Below, in pieces: positions 1-7,074 of a stretch of 20,219 nt of DNA. The notes below the pieces were generated by a model. It ran no database searches, had not been told where the DNA came from, and was given only the letters and a program-made list of their open reading frames with translations. The DNA is taken from positions 1-20,219 of the forward strand of contig JAAYTY010000223.1 of assembly GCA_012523605.1 (NCBI GenBank), in the 5' to 3' direction. This DNA comes from Candidatus Fermentibacterota bacterium. GTDB taxonomy: Bacteria > Fermentibacterota > Fermentibacteria > Fermentibacterales > Fermentibacteraceae. The translations under genes were made by a program, and so were the position numbers. The number at the start of each line of letters is the position of its first letter. Positions within the stretch are counted from its first letter, which is position 1.

Positions 1-67
1 ATTGACGGACGCTGCCTATCCTGGTCGCCTTCATCTGCGACCTTGTGCCAAACCTTGAGTAATCACT

Positions 68-595
68 TTGATTAGATCGGAGGCGAACCGATCCGTCATC
101 GACTTCTGTGACAGTACTGACTGGAAGAAGAACAGAGCAGTACTGTTCCTCGACCCATTCGGCATGCAGGTGGAGTGGGCTACTCTCGAGAAAGTAGCAG
201 CAACCGAGGCCATTGATCTCTGGCTGTTGTTTCCTCTTGGTCAATCCGTGACTCGCCTGCTAAGGAAGCACGAGCCTCCTCCGGATGACTGGGCCGCCTG
301 TTTGACCAGGTTCTTCGGCACTGATGAGTGGCGTACAGCTTTCTACAGCAAGGAAGTTCCCCAGGGTGACTTGTTCGATGCCTCCGTACCAGAGCGGAGA
401 TGTTGCAACCTTCAGGACATCGAGAGATACTTCATCGGAAGGCTGAAGAGCATTTTCAAGGGTGTAGTGGAGAAGCCGATGTATCTGCGCAACTCAAAGG
501 AGGTCCCCCTGTTTCTCCTGTGCTTTGCAGCAGGGAATAGCCGGGGTTCGAAACCGGCAATCAAGATAGCGTCGGATATCATGGGGAAGCTCTGA
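68..595 (+). CDS. tcmP: Three-Cys-motif partner protein TcmP, C-terminal part (5' truncated or broken)
   Basis: TcmP proteins are encoded beside Gp37/Gp68-type three-cysteine proteins; their biochemical role is not established. The 175 residues seen here match the C-terminal part of the family: an AVLFLDPFG strand at residues 24-32, QVEWATLEKVA just after it, the DLWLLFPLG strand near 50-58, and a late LRNSKEVPLF segment. Full-length members, as I recall them, are about 270-300 residues, so roughly the first 100 are missing. The only start in this frame is TTG at 68; an in-frame TGA lies at 56-58, and family-like sequence seems to continue back to about base 59. I recognise no TcmP N-terminus in the other two frames of bases 1-67. 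The gene is therefore a 5' remnant, a frameshifted gene or a genuine short form. Its stop overlaps the start of the next gene by one base (TGATG), suggesting translational coupling. GC content is lower than in the rest of the window. Confidence 0.75.
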   Translation: MIRSEANRSVIDFCDSTDWKKNRAVLFLDPFGMQVEWATLEKVAATEAIDLWLLFPLGQSVTRLLRKHEPPPDDWAACLTRFFGTDEWRTAFYSKEVPQGDLFDASVPERRCCNLQDIERYFIGRLKSIFKGVVEKPMYLRNSKEVPLFLLCFAAGNSRGSKPAIKIASDIMGKL

Positions 596-1320
596 TGGCA
601 GGACTTACCTCTATCGAGTGGACCGAGGCTTCGTGGAATCCGGTAACGGGGTGCACGAAGGTCAGCGAAGGCTGCCGGAACTGCTACGCTGAAAGGCTGG
701 CAGGGCGACTCTGCGGGATGGGTATGCGGGCATACCGAAATGGCTTCTCTGTGACGCTGCACAAGCAAGCACTCGCCATCCCTCTCCAGTGGAAGAAGCC
801 AAGGATGATCTTCGTAAACTCGATGAGCGACCTTTTCCACGAAGAGGTACCCGACAGCTTTATAAGGTCAGTCTTCAAGGTCATGAATCAGGCCCGATGG
901 CATTCCTTCCAGGTTCTGACCAAGCGCCCCGACAGGCTCCTCGAGATGAACGGCAGCTTGGACTGGACACCGAACATCTGGATGGGGGTGTCGGTCGAGC
1001 TGTCGAAACATCTGTGTAGAATCGAATGCCTGAAGAAGTCTTCGGCTAAACTGAAGTTCGTCTCATTCGAGCCTCTGCTCGGTCCCATAGGCAGATTCAG
1101 CGTCAAAGGAATCGACTGGATAATCGTGGGTGGCGAATCAGGCCCCGGAGCACGGCCCATGAAGCCGGACTGGGCGCTGAAACTCCGTGATCTTTCGGTT
1201 GCCTCCCAAGTACCCTTCTTCTTCAAGCAATGGGGCGGTGTGAACCGCAAGGCTGCAGGCCGTGTTCTCGATGGTCAGACATGGTCTCAGTGGCCTGCTG
1301 CTCTGCAACCGAGGAGCTAG
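595..1320 (+). CDS. Phage Gp37/Gp68 family (DUF5131) three-cysteine protein
   Basis: This 241-residue protein begins with the family hallmark SIEWTEASWNPVTGC followed by TKVSEGCRNCYAERLAG. The cysteines at 20, 27 and 30 (C-x6-C-x2-C) form the three-Cys motif, thought to bind a metal or an iron-sulfur cluster in a radical-SAM-like manner. Further family blocks are VNSMSDLFH at 74-82, LTKRP at 108-112, VGGESGPGARPM at 178-189 and FFKQWGG at 209-215. The length is normal, so this gene looks intact although its TcmP partner lacks the N-terminus. The ATG overlaps the TcmP stop codon. The family occurs in phages, mobile elements and accessory islands; the reaction is not known to me. The pair ends 17 bases from the 3' end of a tRNA gene and has lower GC content than the rest of the window, which points to horizontal acquisition. 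Confidence 0.9.
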   Translation: MAGLTSIEWTEASWNPVTGCTKVSEGCRNCYAERLAGRLCGMGMRAYRNGFSVTLHKQALAIPLQWKKPRMIFVNSMSDLFHEEVPDSFIRSVFKVMNQARWHSFQVLTKRPDRLLEMNGSLDWTPNIWMGVSVELSKHLCRIECLKKSSAKLKFVSFEPLLGPIGRFSVKGIDWIIVGGESGPGARPMKPDWALKLRDLSVASQVPFFFKQWGGVNRKAAGRVLDGQTWSQWPAALQPRS

Positions 1321-1337
1321 GCAGTGCCCGGGCTTGC

Positions 1338-1411
1338 TGGCTGGGGAGCAGGGATTCGAACCCCGATAGGCAGATCCAGAGTCTGCTGTCCTGCCATTGG
1401 ACGACTCCCCA
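1338..1411 (-). tRNA. tRNA-Gln (anticodon CTG), CCA encoded
   Basis: Read on the minus strand, all cloverleaf parts are present: acceptor TGGGGAG/CTCCCCA, D stem GTCC/GGAC with a GG-containing loop, anticodon stem GCAGA/TCTGC around the loop CTCTGGA (anticodon CTG), and a T arm with loop TTCGAAT. The first pair U1-A72 and discriminator G73 are typical of glutamine tRNAs. The CCA end is encoded at 1340-1338. The molecule is 71 nt plus CCA. Its 3' end faces the TcmP/DUF5131 cassette, the side on which integrating elements usually sit. Confidence 0.95.
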
Positions 1412-1423
1412 GCAACGCGCGGG

Positions 1424-1453
1424 AAGATAGGCTCGGCCGGAGCTTGCTGTCAA
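1424..1453 (-). promoter_or_regulatory. Sigma-70-type promoter of tRNA-Gln
   Basis: On the minus strand a perfect -35 box TTGACA (1453-1448) is followed after 18 bases by TATCTT (1429-1424, 4 of 6 consensus). The predicted start lies about six bases before the tRNA 5' end. The segment between -10 and start is all G/C, like the discriminators of stringently controlled stable-RNA promoters. Stringent control is an inference. Confidence 0.7.
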
Positions 1454-1499
1454 ATCGAACCGCGGGAGCCCCGCAAGTCTCGGAGGCTCGTGGGAGCTC

Positions 1500-2495
1500 C
1501 TAAGAGTCCGCCCCGACCAGCTCCGATACGTCCACCGTAATCTCCGCGCCCGGGGCCAGCTCCAGCCACTTCGTCCAGAGCCTGACCGTGCCGTTCTCCA
1601 GTCGGCTCGAGACTTGCACGAGGTAACGCCCGCCACCGAGTTCCAGCCTCGAGACCTCGGTCGCGCCGATCTCGAGCCAGTCGAGCGGGATCAGGCGGCC
1701 GGGGGCCTCCACCGAGAGCCAGATCATGAAATCCCCGGCCGAGGTGTCCGGCGGAAGGACTATGACCGTGCCTGCGGGCACATACCCGGCAACCGTGCAT
1801 CCGTCACCGGCGAATGTCATCGAGAGGCCGGCATAATCGGCCGGGATGCTGTCGGACGCAAGCGGCATGGGATGCCAGGATCCCTCCGACCAGACCTCCA
1901 GCCACCCCGCCTCCCTGCCCCTCTCCCCCTGGAACCAGGCCAGCACAGGCCTCACGGGGATGCCGAGCGCCCTGAGGCTCGAGCCGAAGAGAACCCGGAG
2001 TTCGGCGGGGGTGCCGGCGCGCGCCTCCAGCACATCCAAGGGAGGCGCGACGCCCCCGAGATACTCCCGGCTTCGAACGGACATCCCGGATATCGCCTCT
2101 CTCAGCAGCTCGGCCGTCTCCATCGCACCGCCGGCGGAAGGAAGCTCCCGCGCCCAGAAGACCGAAAGCGGGGTGCGGTATGCCGTGACGGGCTCTTCGC
2201 TCATCCTGTAGTCGAGAAGGAACGGGAGGAAGACGGAATCCGGAAGATCGGGGCAGAGATTCTCCCTGGAGTCTAGCGCGCCTAGCACATGGTCCATGAG
2301 AGCGGTCTCCGTCATCTCGAGCCTGTCGAGACGCGGGATGGTGGTGAACAGGTACTCGATGCACTCCAGGCGTTCGCTGTCGGAGTTCTCCAACATCCGG
2401 CCCCAAAGGGCCTCGTTTCCCTGTGTCTCGGCCAGGAGGCTGTCCCGCTTCTCCGGGGAGAGGGACAGTGCGACGAGTATCGCCAGGATGCTCAC
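1500..2495 (-). CDS. Catalytically degenerate transglutaminase-like protein
   Basis: This 331-residue protein is a diverged paralogue of its upstream neighbour. Shared blocks include DSVFLPFLLDYRMSEEPV near residues 86-103 (neighbour: ESIFLRYVLPARVSQEPL), AELRVLF...LRALGIPVRP near 164-183, GWLEVW at 197-202 and a C-terminal LGGGRYLVQV strand. At the catalytic positions the neighbour has Cys142 and His175, but here proline (163) and alanine (196) are found, and the third acidic position is also lost, so the thiol-hydrolase/transferase chemistry is not possible. A hydrophobic start (SILAILVALSL) suggests export. The GTG start overlaps the upstream stop as GTGA, giving coupled translation of both proteins, perhaps in equal amounts. 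It may be a binding, scaffold or regulatory partner of the active paralogue; this is inference. No terminator with a T-tract is visible before the tRNA promoter, only short GC hairpins. Confidence 0.85.
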   Translation of the reverse strand: MSILAILVALSLSPEKRDSLLAETQGNEALWGRMLENSDSERLECIEYLFTTIPRLDRLEMTETALMDHVLGALDSRENLCPDLPDSVFLPFLLDYRMSEEPVTAYRTPLSVFWARELPSAGGAMETAELLREAISGMSVRSREYLGGVAPPLDVLEARAGTPAELRVLFGSSLRALGIPVRPVLAWFQGERGREAGWLEVWSEGSWHPMPLASDSIPADYAGLSMTFAGDGCTVAGYVPAGTVIVLPPDTSAGDFMIWLSVEAPGRLIPLDWLEIGATEVSRLELGGGRYLVQVSSRLENGTVRLWTKWLELAPGAEITVDVSELVGADS

Positions 2496-3484
2496 AGGTC
2501 GCCCACCTCCTTGTTCATCTCGCAGTAGTCGGGAAGCGGTGACGGCACCGTGCAGTCGAAGACCAGCGTATCGCCGGGAGCAAGGGTCACGACCGCCATC
2601 TCGAGGGGCCAGCCCCAGGAGAGCATGTACACACCTCCACCCAGGCGGACCTCCCGCACCGGAGGCCTGAGCGTGGCCAGCGTGCGAAACGCGCCCCAGT
2701 TCACCACGTTCACGGCAACCGCCGTGCTGTCGTCGGCAATCCTGAGAACGGCGAAGTCGGCATAGTTCTCCGTGACGTTCAGCACGGACACCCCGCCGCG
2801 GAAAGCCAGCGCGCCGGGAACGGAGTCCGGCGCTATCGCCACGATCAGCCCCGCCCTGGATGCGTTGTGCGCGAACCAGGGCGGCGTTCCCAGCGAATCG
2901 ACGCGCGCCGCCGACTCGCCGAACTTCCAGCCCCTGGGCGTCCATACCTCCGTCCATGCGTGGTTGTCGTCGCACACGGTCCACCACGGCGTGTAGGCCT
3001 GGCGGCAAGGAATGCCGGCACTCCTCAGCGCGTCAATGTAGAAGACAGTGAGTTCCTCGCACCTTCCGATACCCGAGCTCCAGGTCACCAGCGGCGACTG
3101 ATCGCGGGCCTGTGTCGGTCTGTAGTCGCAGATGCTGTCGCACCATGCTCCGATCCGAAGCGCCGCCGTCTCCAGATCGGGAGAGGACAGGGCTATGGGA
3201 AGCGTGTATCTCATGAATTCGGGACGCCATGCCACGAGCGGCTCCTGGCTGACTCTCGCGGGCAGGACGTACCGCAGGAAGATGGACTCCGGCACCGACG
3301 AAGCCCACGGAATGGAATCGCGGGCCAGCAGGGCGAGCGCCACGTTCTCCTCCAGCAGGTCCTCGTACGCGGGGATGAGATCGCATGCGGGCGATCGGCT
3401 TCTCAGATGATCGAGACAAGCGCCCGGATCCAGCCCGCAGACGATGGCGGCCAGCGCCAGACATTCGAGCATCGGTGTTGCCAA
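2492..3484 (-). CDS. Transglutaminase-like (papain-fold) domain protein
   Basis: This 330-residue protein carries a transglutaminase core: GIGRCEELTVFYIDALRSAG with the nucleophile Cys142, then NHAWTEVW with His175, and a possible third acidic residue at Glu190 (GWKFGE). Upstream is the ESIFLRYVLPARVSQEPL...WR block (about 66-87) found in a bacterial family of exported transglutaminase-like proteins. Downstream is a beta-rich tail of about 130 residues with LGGGVYMLSW. Such domains act as peptidases, amidases or cross-linking enzymes; the substrate is unknown. The start is TTG at 3484: GGAGGAGG lies four bases before it, and the next in-frame ATG would be 16 bases away. The N-terminal LALAAIVCG stretch is a weak signal or lipoprotein candidate. 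The next gene downstream overlaps by four bases and encodes an inactive paralogue. Confidence 0.88.
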   Translation of the reverse strand: MATPMLECLALAAIVCGLDPGACLDHLRSRSPACDLIPAYEDLLEENVALALLARDSIPWASSVPESIFLRYVLPARVSQEPLVAWRPEFMRYTLPIALSSPDLETAALRIGAWCDSICDYRPTQARDQSPLVTWSSGIGRCEELTVFYIDALRSAGIPCRQAYTPWWTVCDDNHAWTEVWTPRGWKFGESAARVDSLGTPPWFAHNASRAGLIVAIAPDSVPGALAFRGGVSVLNVTENYADFAVLRIADDSTAVAVNVVNWGAFRTLATLRPPVREVRLGGGVYMLSWGWPLEMAVVTLAPGDTLVFDCTVPSPLPDYCEMNKEVGDL

Positions 3485-3507
3485 GCAGCCTCCTCCGTGT
3501 TCATAAC
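3478..3507 (+). promoter_or_regulatory. Candidate promoter for the small membrane protein gene
   Basis: TTGCCA at 3478-3483 (5 of 6 to the -35 consensus) is followed after 18 bases by CATAAC at 3502-3507 (4 of 6 to the -10 consensus). The predicted start near 3514 precedes the ribosome binding site GGAGG (3523-3527). It overlaps the start of the divergent transglutaminase gene. Confidence 0.4.
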
Positions 3508-3535
3508 TCCCGGCGGAAGGCCGGAGGTGCGTTAT

Positions 3536-3892
3536 ATGAGAAAGTTCCTGGTCTCATGGGCGGTCGGCGGGCTCGCCCTCTGGGTCGCCTCTCTTGTGCT
3601 GGGCGGCAGGATGGAGTTCGCCTCCTTCTGGGACGTGGTCTGGACCGCGCTCCTCTTCGGGCTTCTCAACGCCCTTCTGGGGCCTCTGCTCAAGATACTC
3701 ACCTGCCCGCTGTATATCCTCTCGCTGGGGCTTCTGCGCTTCATCTTCTGCGGCTTGTTCCTGCTGATCGCGGACTCTCTGGTCCGCGGATTCGAAATAT
3801 CGGGCTTCCTCTGGGCGGTAGTGGCCTCGGTGATCGTCTCGGTTGTCACCACAGTGCTTTCCGCACAGCTCAGGGACGGGAAGGAGGGATAG
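3536..3892 (+). CDS. Phage-holin-like / YvlD-type small four-helix membrane protein
   Basis: A 118-residue protein made almost entirely of four hydrophobic helices (about 5-25, 33-50, 54-79, 88-110) separated by short polar turns. Helix two ends with LLFGLLNALLGPLLKILTCP, followed by LYILSLGLLRF, the hallmark of the widespread phage holin family 4 / DUF360 (YvlD) inner-membrane proteins. Despite the name these are mostly chromosomal and not linked to prophages; no phage genes are near. The function is unknown, and members occur in envelope-stress regulons in some bacteria. The start ATG at 3536 has GGAGG eight bases upstream. Its 3' end overlaps the convergent CofE-like gene by 23 bases. Confidence 0.88.
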   Translation: MRKFLVSWAVGGLALWVASLVLGGRMEFASFWDVVWTALLFGLLNALLGPLLKILTCPLYILSLGLLRFIFCGLFLLIADSLVRGFEISGFLWAVVASVIVSVVTTVLSAQLRDGKEG

Positions 3893-4610
3893 GGCTCCGC
3901 CGGACTCGATCGCGGGACGAACCGTCCATCCGCCTGATGAGCCCGAACGGCGTGCTCTGCTCCCCCTGACCCAGAGGATTGTCCGAAAGCGCAGTCAGAA
4001 TATCAGCCTCGTCCAGGCCAGGCGGAAAGGAACCGAGGATGTTCCCTCCCAGGTCGTTGATATCGACGATCGCCGCCCTGCACCCGAACCGCTCGGAAAT
4101 GCTGCGCGCAACGCCGCGCGGATCGAGCGGAGCCAGGCTGACCGCCCTGTCAAAAGGAGGGATCGTGCCCCTTGTCGGTCCGTCGATCGACCGGGCCCTC
4201 GGCCCGGCAATCCTGTAGAAGTCACCCCGCCGCCCGAGCGCCCTTCCGACGGCTCCCACGGCGGCGGCCAGCAGAATGCGGAGAACGCCGACATCCCGCA
4301 GCGCCGCCTCCATGGTTTCGGGAATGCCCAGCCCTATGCCGGCCGGGGTCTTCGTCACGAAGCGCGAGAGCCATACGGCGAGCCGCCGCGGCTTCAGAGT
4401 TCCCTCGTCGAGCAGGTAGTACCTGCCCTGGCTTGCTCCGACGGCCTTTTCTCCGGCAACGAGCACGTCGTCCGGATGCGGTTCCACTCCGGCCGACGCG
4501 AGAGCCTCCCCGATCGCCCCCAGAAGGTCGTCCCCCTTCAGTATCAGGCGCGATTTCAGCGGAATCCTCTCGAACCGGCGCCCGCCCGCTTCTATGACGG
4601 CATCCCTCAC
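3870..4610 (-). CDS. Coenzyme F420:L-glutamate ligase (CofE)-like protein
   Basis: This 246-residue protein resembles CofE, which adds glutamate to F420-0 in a GTP-dependent way. Visible blocks are RIPLKSRLILKGDDLLGAI (15-33), the PHPDDVLVAGEKAVGASQGR segment (45-63), RAAIVDINDLGGNILG (178-193) and a C-terminal DNPLGQGEQSTPFGLIRR. I see no other F420 biosynthesis gene in the window, and many bacteria without F420 carry CofE-like proteins of unknown role, so the true acceptor may be another compound. The start GTG at 4610 has GGAGG seven bases upstream. The gene is divergent from the creatininase-family gene (65-base gap) and overlaps the convergent membrane-protein gene by 23 bases. Its last 20 or so residues are Arg/Pro/Ser-rich and look unstructured. 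Confidence 0.8.
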   Translation of the reverse strand: MRDAVIEAGGRRFERIPLKSRLILKGDDLLGAIGEALASAGVEPHPDDVLVAGEKAVGASQGRYYLLDEGTLKPRRLAVWLSRFVTKTPAGIGLGIPETMEAALRDVGVLRILLAAAVGAVGRALGRRGDFYRIAGPRARSIDGPTRGTIPPFDRAVSLAPLDPRGVARSISERFGCRAAIVDINDLGGNILGSFPPGLDEADILTALSDNPLGQGEQSTPFGLIRRMDGSSRDRVRRSPIPPSRP

Positions 4611-4675
4611 TTGTGATCCTCCCCACGACAGACTATGTCCCCGGCGGCGGCGCTCGAAAAGTGCGGAGGGGCTTC

Positions 4676-5410
4676 ATGGAGCTTTCTGCGATGACCACCG
4701 TCGAGGTGGCCGGATACCTGGAAAGAAGACGGTTCGCTCTCGTACCGGCGGGAAGCACGGAGCAGCACGGACCTCTCGCGCCGATCGGGTGCGACGCGGC
4801 CGTCGCCTCGGCGGTCTGCCTCAGGGCGGCGGAGAAGACGGGAGTGGTGTGCGCGCCCTGCCTCCAACTCGGGATGTCCTCGTGCCACATGGCGTTTCCG
4901 GGAACCGTCAGCCTCGAACCGGGAACGATGTCCGCCGTGGTCAGGGACGTTCTGGTTTCCCTTGCCGCCCACGGCTTCGACGATGTGCTGATCCTGAACG
5001 GCCACGGAGGGAACAGGGAGCCCTGCAGGGCCGGCATGGCCGAAGCCTCCCGGAAGGCTCCCGGACTCCGCGCGGGATTCATGGGCTACTGGGAGCTTCC
5101 CGGCGCGGCGGAACTCGAGAGAAGCCTGTTCGGGCCTCACAGCGGCCTTCACGCCACCGCCGCCGAAGTGTCGGTCTACATGCATCTGAACCCCGGGTTC
5201 AGACCCGAAGCATCCGCTCTGAAGATTTATCCTCCCTCCCCCGAGCCGGGGACGGTGCTCGACTCGGTGGAATGGAAGCGCCGCTATCCCGAAGGGCCGG
5301 CGGGGGTGGATGCGCGAATGATAGATGCGGAACGCGGAAGGGTCTTCCTGGACTTTCTGGTCGAAGCCCTGGCGGGTGTCATAGCCGGGCGGGAGGACGG
5401 CGGTGCCTGA
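4676..5410 (+). CDS. Creatininase-family metal-dependent amidohydrolase
   Basis: This 244-residue protein has the creatininase fold signatures: VPAGSTEQHGPLAPIGCD with metal-binding Glu29, His31 and Asp40, then HMAFPGT at 71-77, NGHGGN at 108-113 with His110, and HSGLHATAAEVS with likely ligand Glu164. The family hydrolyses cyclic or linear amides; members include creatininase, the mycofactocin peptidase MftE and the archaeal formamide hydrolase ArfB of the flavin/F420 route. The exact substrate cannot be read here. I chose ATG 4676 because GGAGG lies six bases before it and the family N-terminus starts there; an upstream in-frame GTG at 4613 would add 21 atypical residues. It is the first gene of a plus-strand operon, and the next gene starts eight bases before its stop. 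Confidence 0.88.
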   Translation: MELSAMTTVEVAGYLERRRFALVPAGSTEQHGPLAPIGCDAAVASAVCLRAAEKTGVVCAPCLQLGMSSCHMAFPGTVSLEPGTMSAVVRDVLVSLAAHGFDDVLILNGHGGNREPCRAGMAEASRKAPGLRAGFMGYWELPGAAELERSLFGPHSGLHATAAEVSVYMHLNPGFRPEASALKIYPPSPEPGTVLDSVEWKRRYPEGPAGVDARMIDAERGRVFLDFLVEALAGVIAGREDGGA

Positions 5411-6296
5411 AGCCCCCGCGGTCGTCGCAAGGGGCCTGACCGTCCGGTACGGCCCGCATGCGGCTCTGGACGGGCTCGATCTCGAGATACCCGCCACCGG
5501 CACCTTCGGCCTGCTGGGGCGCAACGGCGCGGGCAAGACCACCACGATAAGGGCCATCGCCGGCCTCGTGAGGCCGTCCGAAGGCTCCATATCGGTGCTC
5601 GGCCGGAACCCCTCGTGCACCCCGTCTCTCAGGAGGGAACTCTCTTTCCTGTTCGCGGAAGACGGCCTTCTTCCCCTCCTGAGCCCCAGGAGGAATCTCG
5701 AGATCTGGGGGCGGATCGGCGGGCTGGGCAGGCAGGAGGCCCGCCGCCGGGCCGACGAGGCTCTCGACAGGGTGGGACTGGATCCGCCGGGAGACGAACC
5801 GGTGAAATACCTGTCGTCCGGCGACCGAAGGGTGACCGCCCTCGCGAGGGCATTCCTGCTCCCGACAAAGGCGGTGGTGCTCGACGAGCCCACTGCATCC
5901 CTCGATCCGGTCCGTGCCGCATTCGTGCGCCGGCTTCTCCGGGAACTCGCGCGGGACAGGATGATCGTTCTCTCGACTCACGACCTCGCTGAGGCGGAGG
6001 ATCTCTGCAGCAAGGTGGCGATTATCCACCACGGGCGCGTCGCCGCCTCGGGGTCTCCCCGAGACCTGGGCTCTCCGCGCTCCACGAAGTTCAGGGTCCG
6101 CACCGAGACCGGCAACGGCGTGACCATGGATGGACGTCGGTTCGAGCCCGGAGAGGACGGCTTCGTGGAACTCGATTCCGACGTTCCGGCCGCCGACCTG
6201 TTGTCGGGACTGATTGCCTCGGGCAACAGGATCGTCGAGTTCGGGCCGGCCTGCCGGAGTCTCGACCGCGTCTTCCTTGACCTTGCGGGGGACTGA
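5403..6296 (+). CDS. ABC transporter ATP-binding protein (CcmA/NatA type)
   Basis: A 297-residue ABC ATPase that powers the membrane protein encoded next. Walker A is GRNGAGKTT (39-47), the signature is LSSGD (137-141) in place of LSGGQ, Walker B is VVLDEPTASLDP (158-169) and the switch histidine is His193 in STHD. The Q-loop position reads SFLFAEDGLL, without the usual glutamine, as in some NatA/CcmA-like exporters. About 80 extra residues follow the nucleotide-binding domain. The start GTG 5403 lies six bases after GGGAGG and overlaps the creatininase-family gene by eight bases; the permease ATG follows after one base. The cargo is unknown. Confidence 0.93.
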   Translation: MPEAPAVVARGLTVRYGPHAALDGLDLEIPATGTFGLLGRNGAGKTTTIRAIAGLVRPSEGSISVLGRNPSCTPSLRRELSFLFAEDGLLPLLSPRRNLEIWGRIGGLGRQEARRRADEALDRVGLDPPGDEPVKYLSSGDRRVTALARAFLLPTKAVVLDEPTASLDPVRAAFVRRLLRELARDRMIVLSTHDLAEAEDLCSKVAIIHHGRVAASGSPRDLGSPRSTKFRVRTETGNGVTMDGRRFEPGEDGFVELDSDVPAADLLSGLIASGNRIVEFGPACRSLDRVFLDLAGD

Positions 6297-6297
6297 A

Positions 6298-7074
6298 ATG
6301 CGAGGCCTGCTTCTCAGGGAGTGGCTCCAGTTCCTGCACGGCCTCGGCCGGGGCGGAATGATCAGACTGGCTGTTATCTACGGGCTTCTCATGGGCTGGC
6401 TTGTTCCATCAGGGCTCGCCGCAGGCTCGAGCGACGCACCCGCCATGGTCTTCGCCGTCATACCGGTGTTCCTTGCGGGCCCCCTTGCGATAGATGCCTT
6501 CGCAGGAGAGCGCGACAGGATGACTCTGGAAACGCTCCTCTCCTCTCCCGCCGGCGACGGACAGCTTCTGGCGGCGAAGACGCTCTTCCCCATGCTGGTC
6601 TCGCTTGCGGCGTCGGGCGTGTCCGGCCTCGTGTTCTGCTCCGTCATGCTGGTTCGGCGTGCCGGCCTGCCCTCCACGCAGTCCCTCTCTTATGCGCTGT
6701 TCCTCGGGCTGGCGCTGACCACGCTCGTCACCATGATCGGGCTCAACATATCCCTGGGCGCCAGAACATCCCGTTCCGCCCAGCAATGGTACTCCGCAGT
6801 GCTGGTGGGTCTGAGCATCGGCCTGCCGCTGGTCGTCCGCGAAGCGCTCGAGGCGCTCGGGCCGGAAGCCTCCCGGGCGGTTTCGGAACTTTTCGAGGGG
6901 GGCTGGTTCTCACCCGGCGCGCTGATTCCCGCGATCGCGCTCATGTCCGCGGGGCTGGCGGGGCTGGCCGTTGTGAAGCGCAGAATCGCCGGCATCCGGA
7001 TGCTGAACTCCAGCCGCATCGCCGGCAGTCCCACCGGCGGGAAGGGAGATGCAACGTGGCGGAAAGGGCGGTAG
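6298..7074 (+). CDS. ABC-2 type transporter permease
   Basis: A 258-residue membrane protein with about six hydrophobic helices (near 21-43, 48-68, 97-118, 131-150, 165-181, 206-226). Between helices two and three is the cytoplasmic segment FAGERDRMTLETLLSSPAGD, the typical RxxxTLExLLxSP coupling motif of ABC-2 exporter permeases, which contacts the ATPase. The start ATG 6298 is one base after the ATPase stop, so the two form one transporter. The substrate cannot be inferred. Its last 19 bases overlap the start of cutA. Confidence 0.9.
   Translation: MRGLLLREWLQFLHGLGRGGMIRLAVIYGLLMGWLVPSGLAAGSSDAPAMVFAVIPVFLAGPLAIDAFAGERDRMTLETLLSSPAGDGQLLAAKTLFPMLVSLAASGVSGLVFCSVMLVRRAGLPSTQSLSYALFLGLALTTLVTMIGLNISLGARTSRSAQQWYSAVLVGLSIGLPLVVREALEALGPEASRAVSELFEGGWFSPGALIPAIALMSAGLAGLAVVKRRIAGIRMLNSSRIAGSPTGGKGDATWRKGR

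Noticed and set aside
1338..1411. Second copy of the tRNA-Gln 3' end as an attachment-site repeat
   Set aside because: I saw no repeat of the T-arm/acceptor sequence elsewhere in the window; any second site would lie to the left, outside it.
2496..3008. In-frame upstream extension of the degenerate transglutaminase gene, giving 502 codons
   Set aside because: The extra 171 codons lie inside the active transglutaminase gene in another frame and read as Arg/Gly-rich low-complexity sequence; the GTG at 2495 overlapping the previous stop is the natural start.
3536..3892. Holin-like gene as part of a prophage
   Set aside because: Holin family 4 names mostly chromosomal YvlD-type membrane proteins, and no lysis, capsid or tail gene is nearby.
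4613..4675. Upstream GTG start for the creatininase-family gene
   Set aside because: It would add 21 atypical residues and lies in the divergent promoter gap; ATG 4676 has a well-placed GGAGG.
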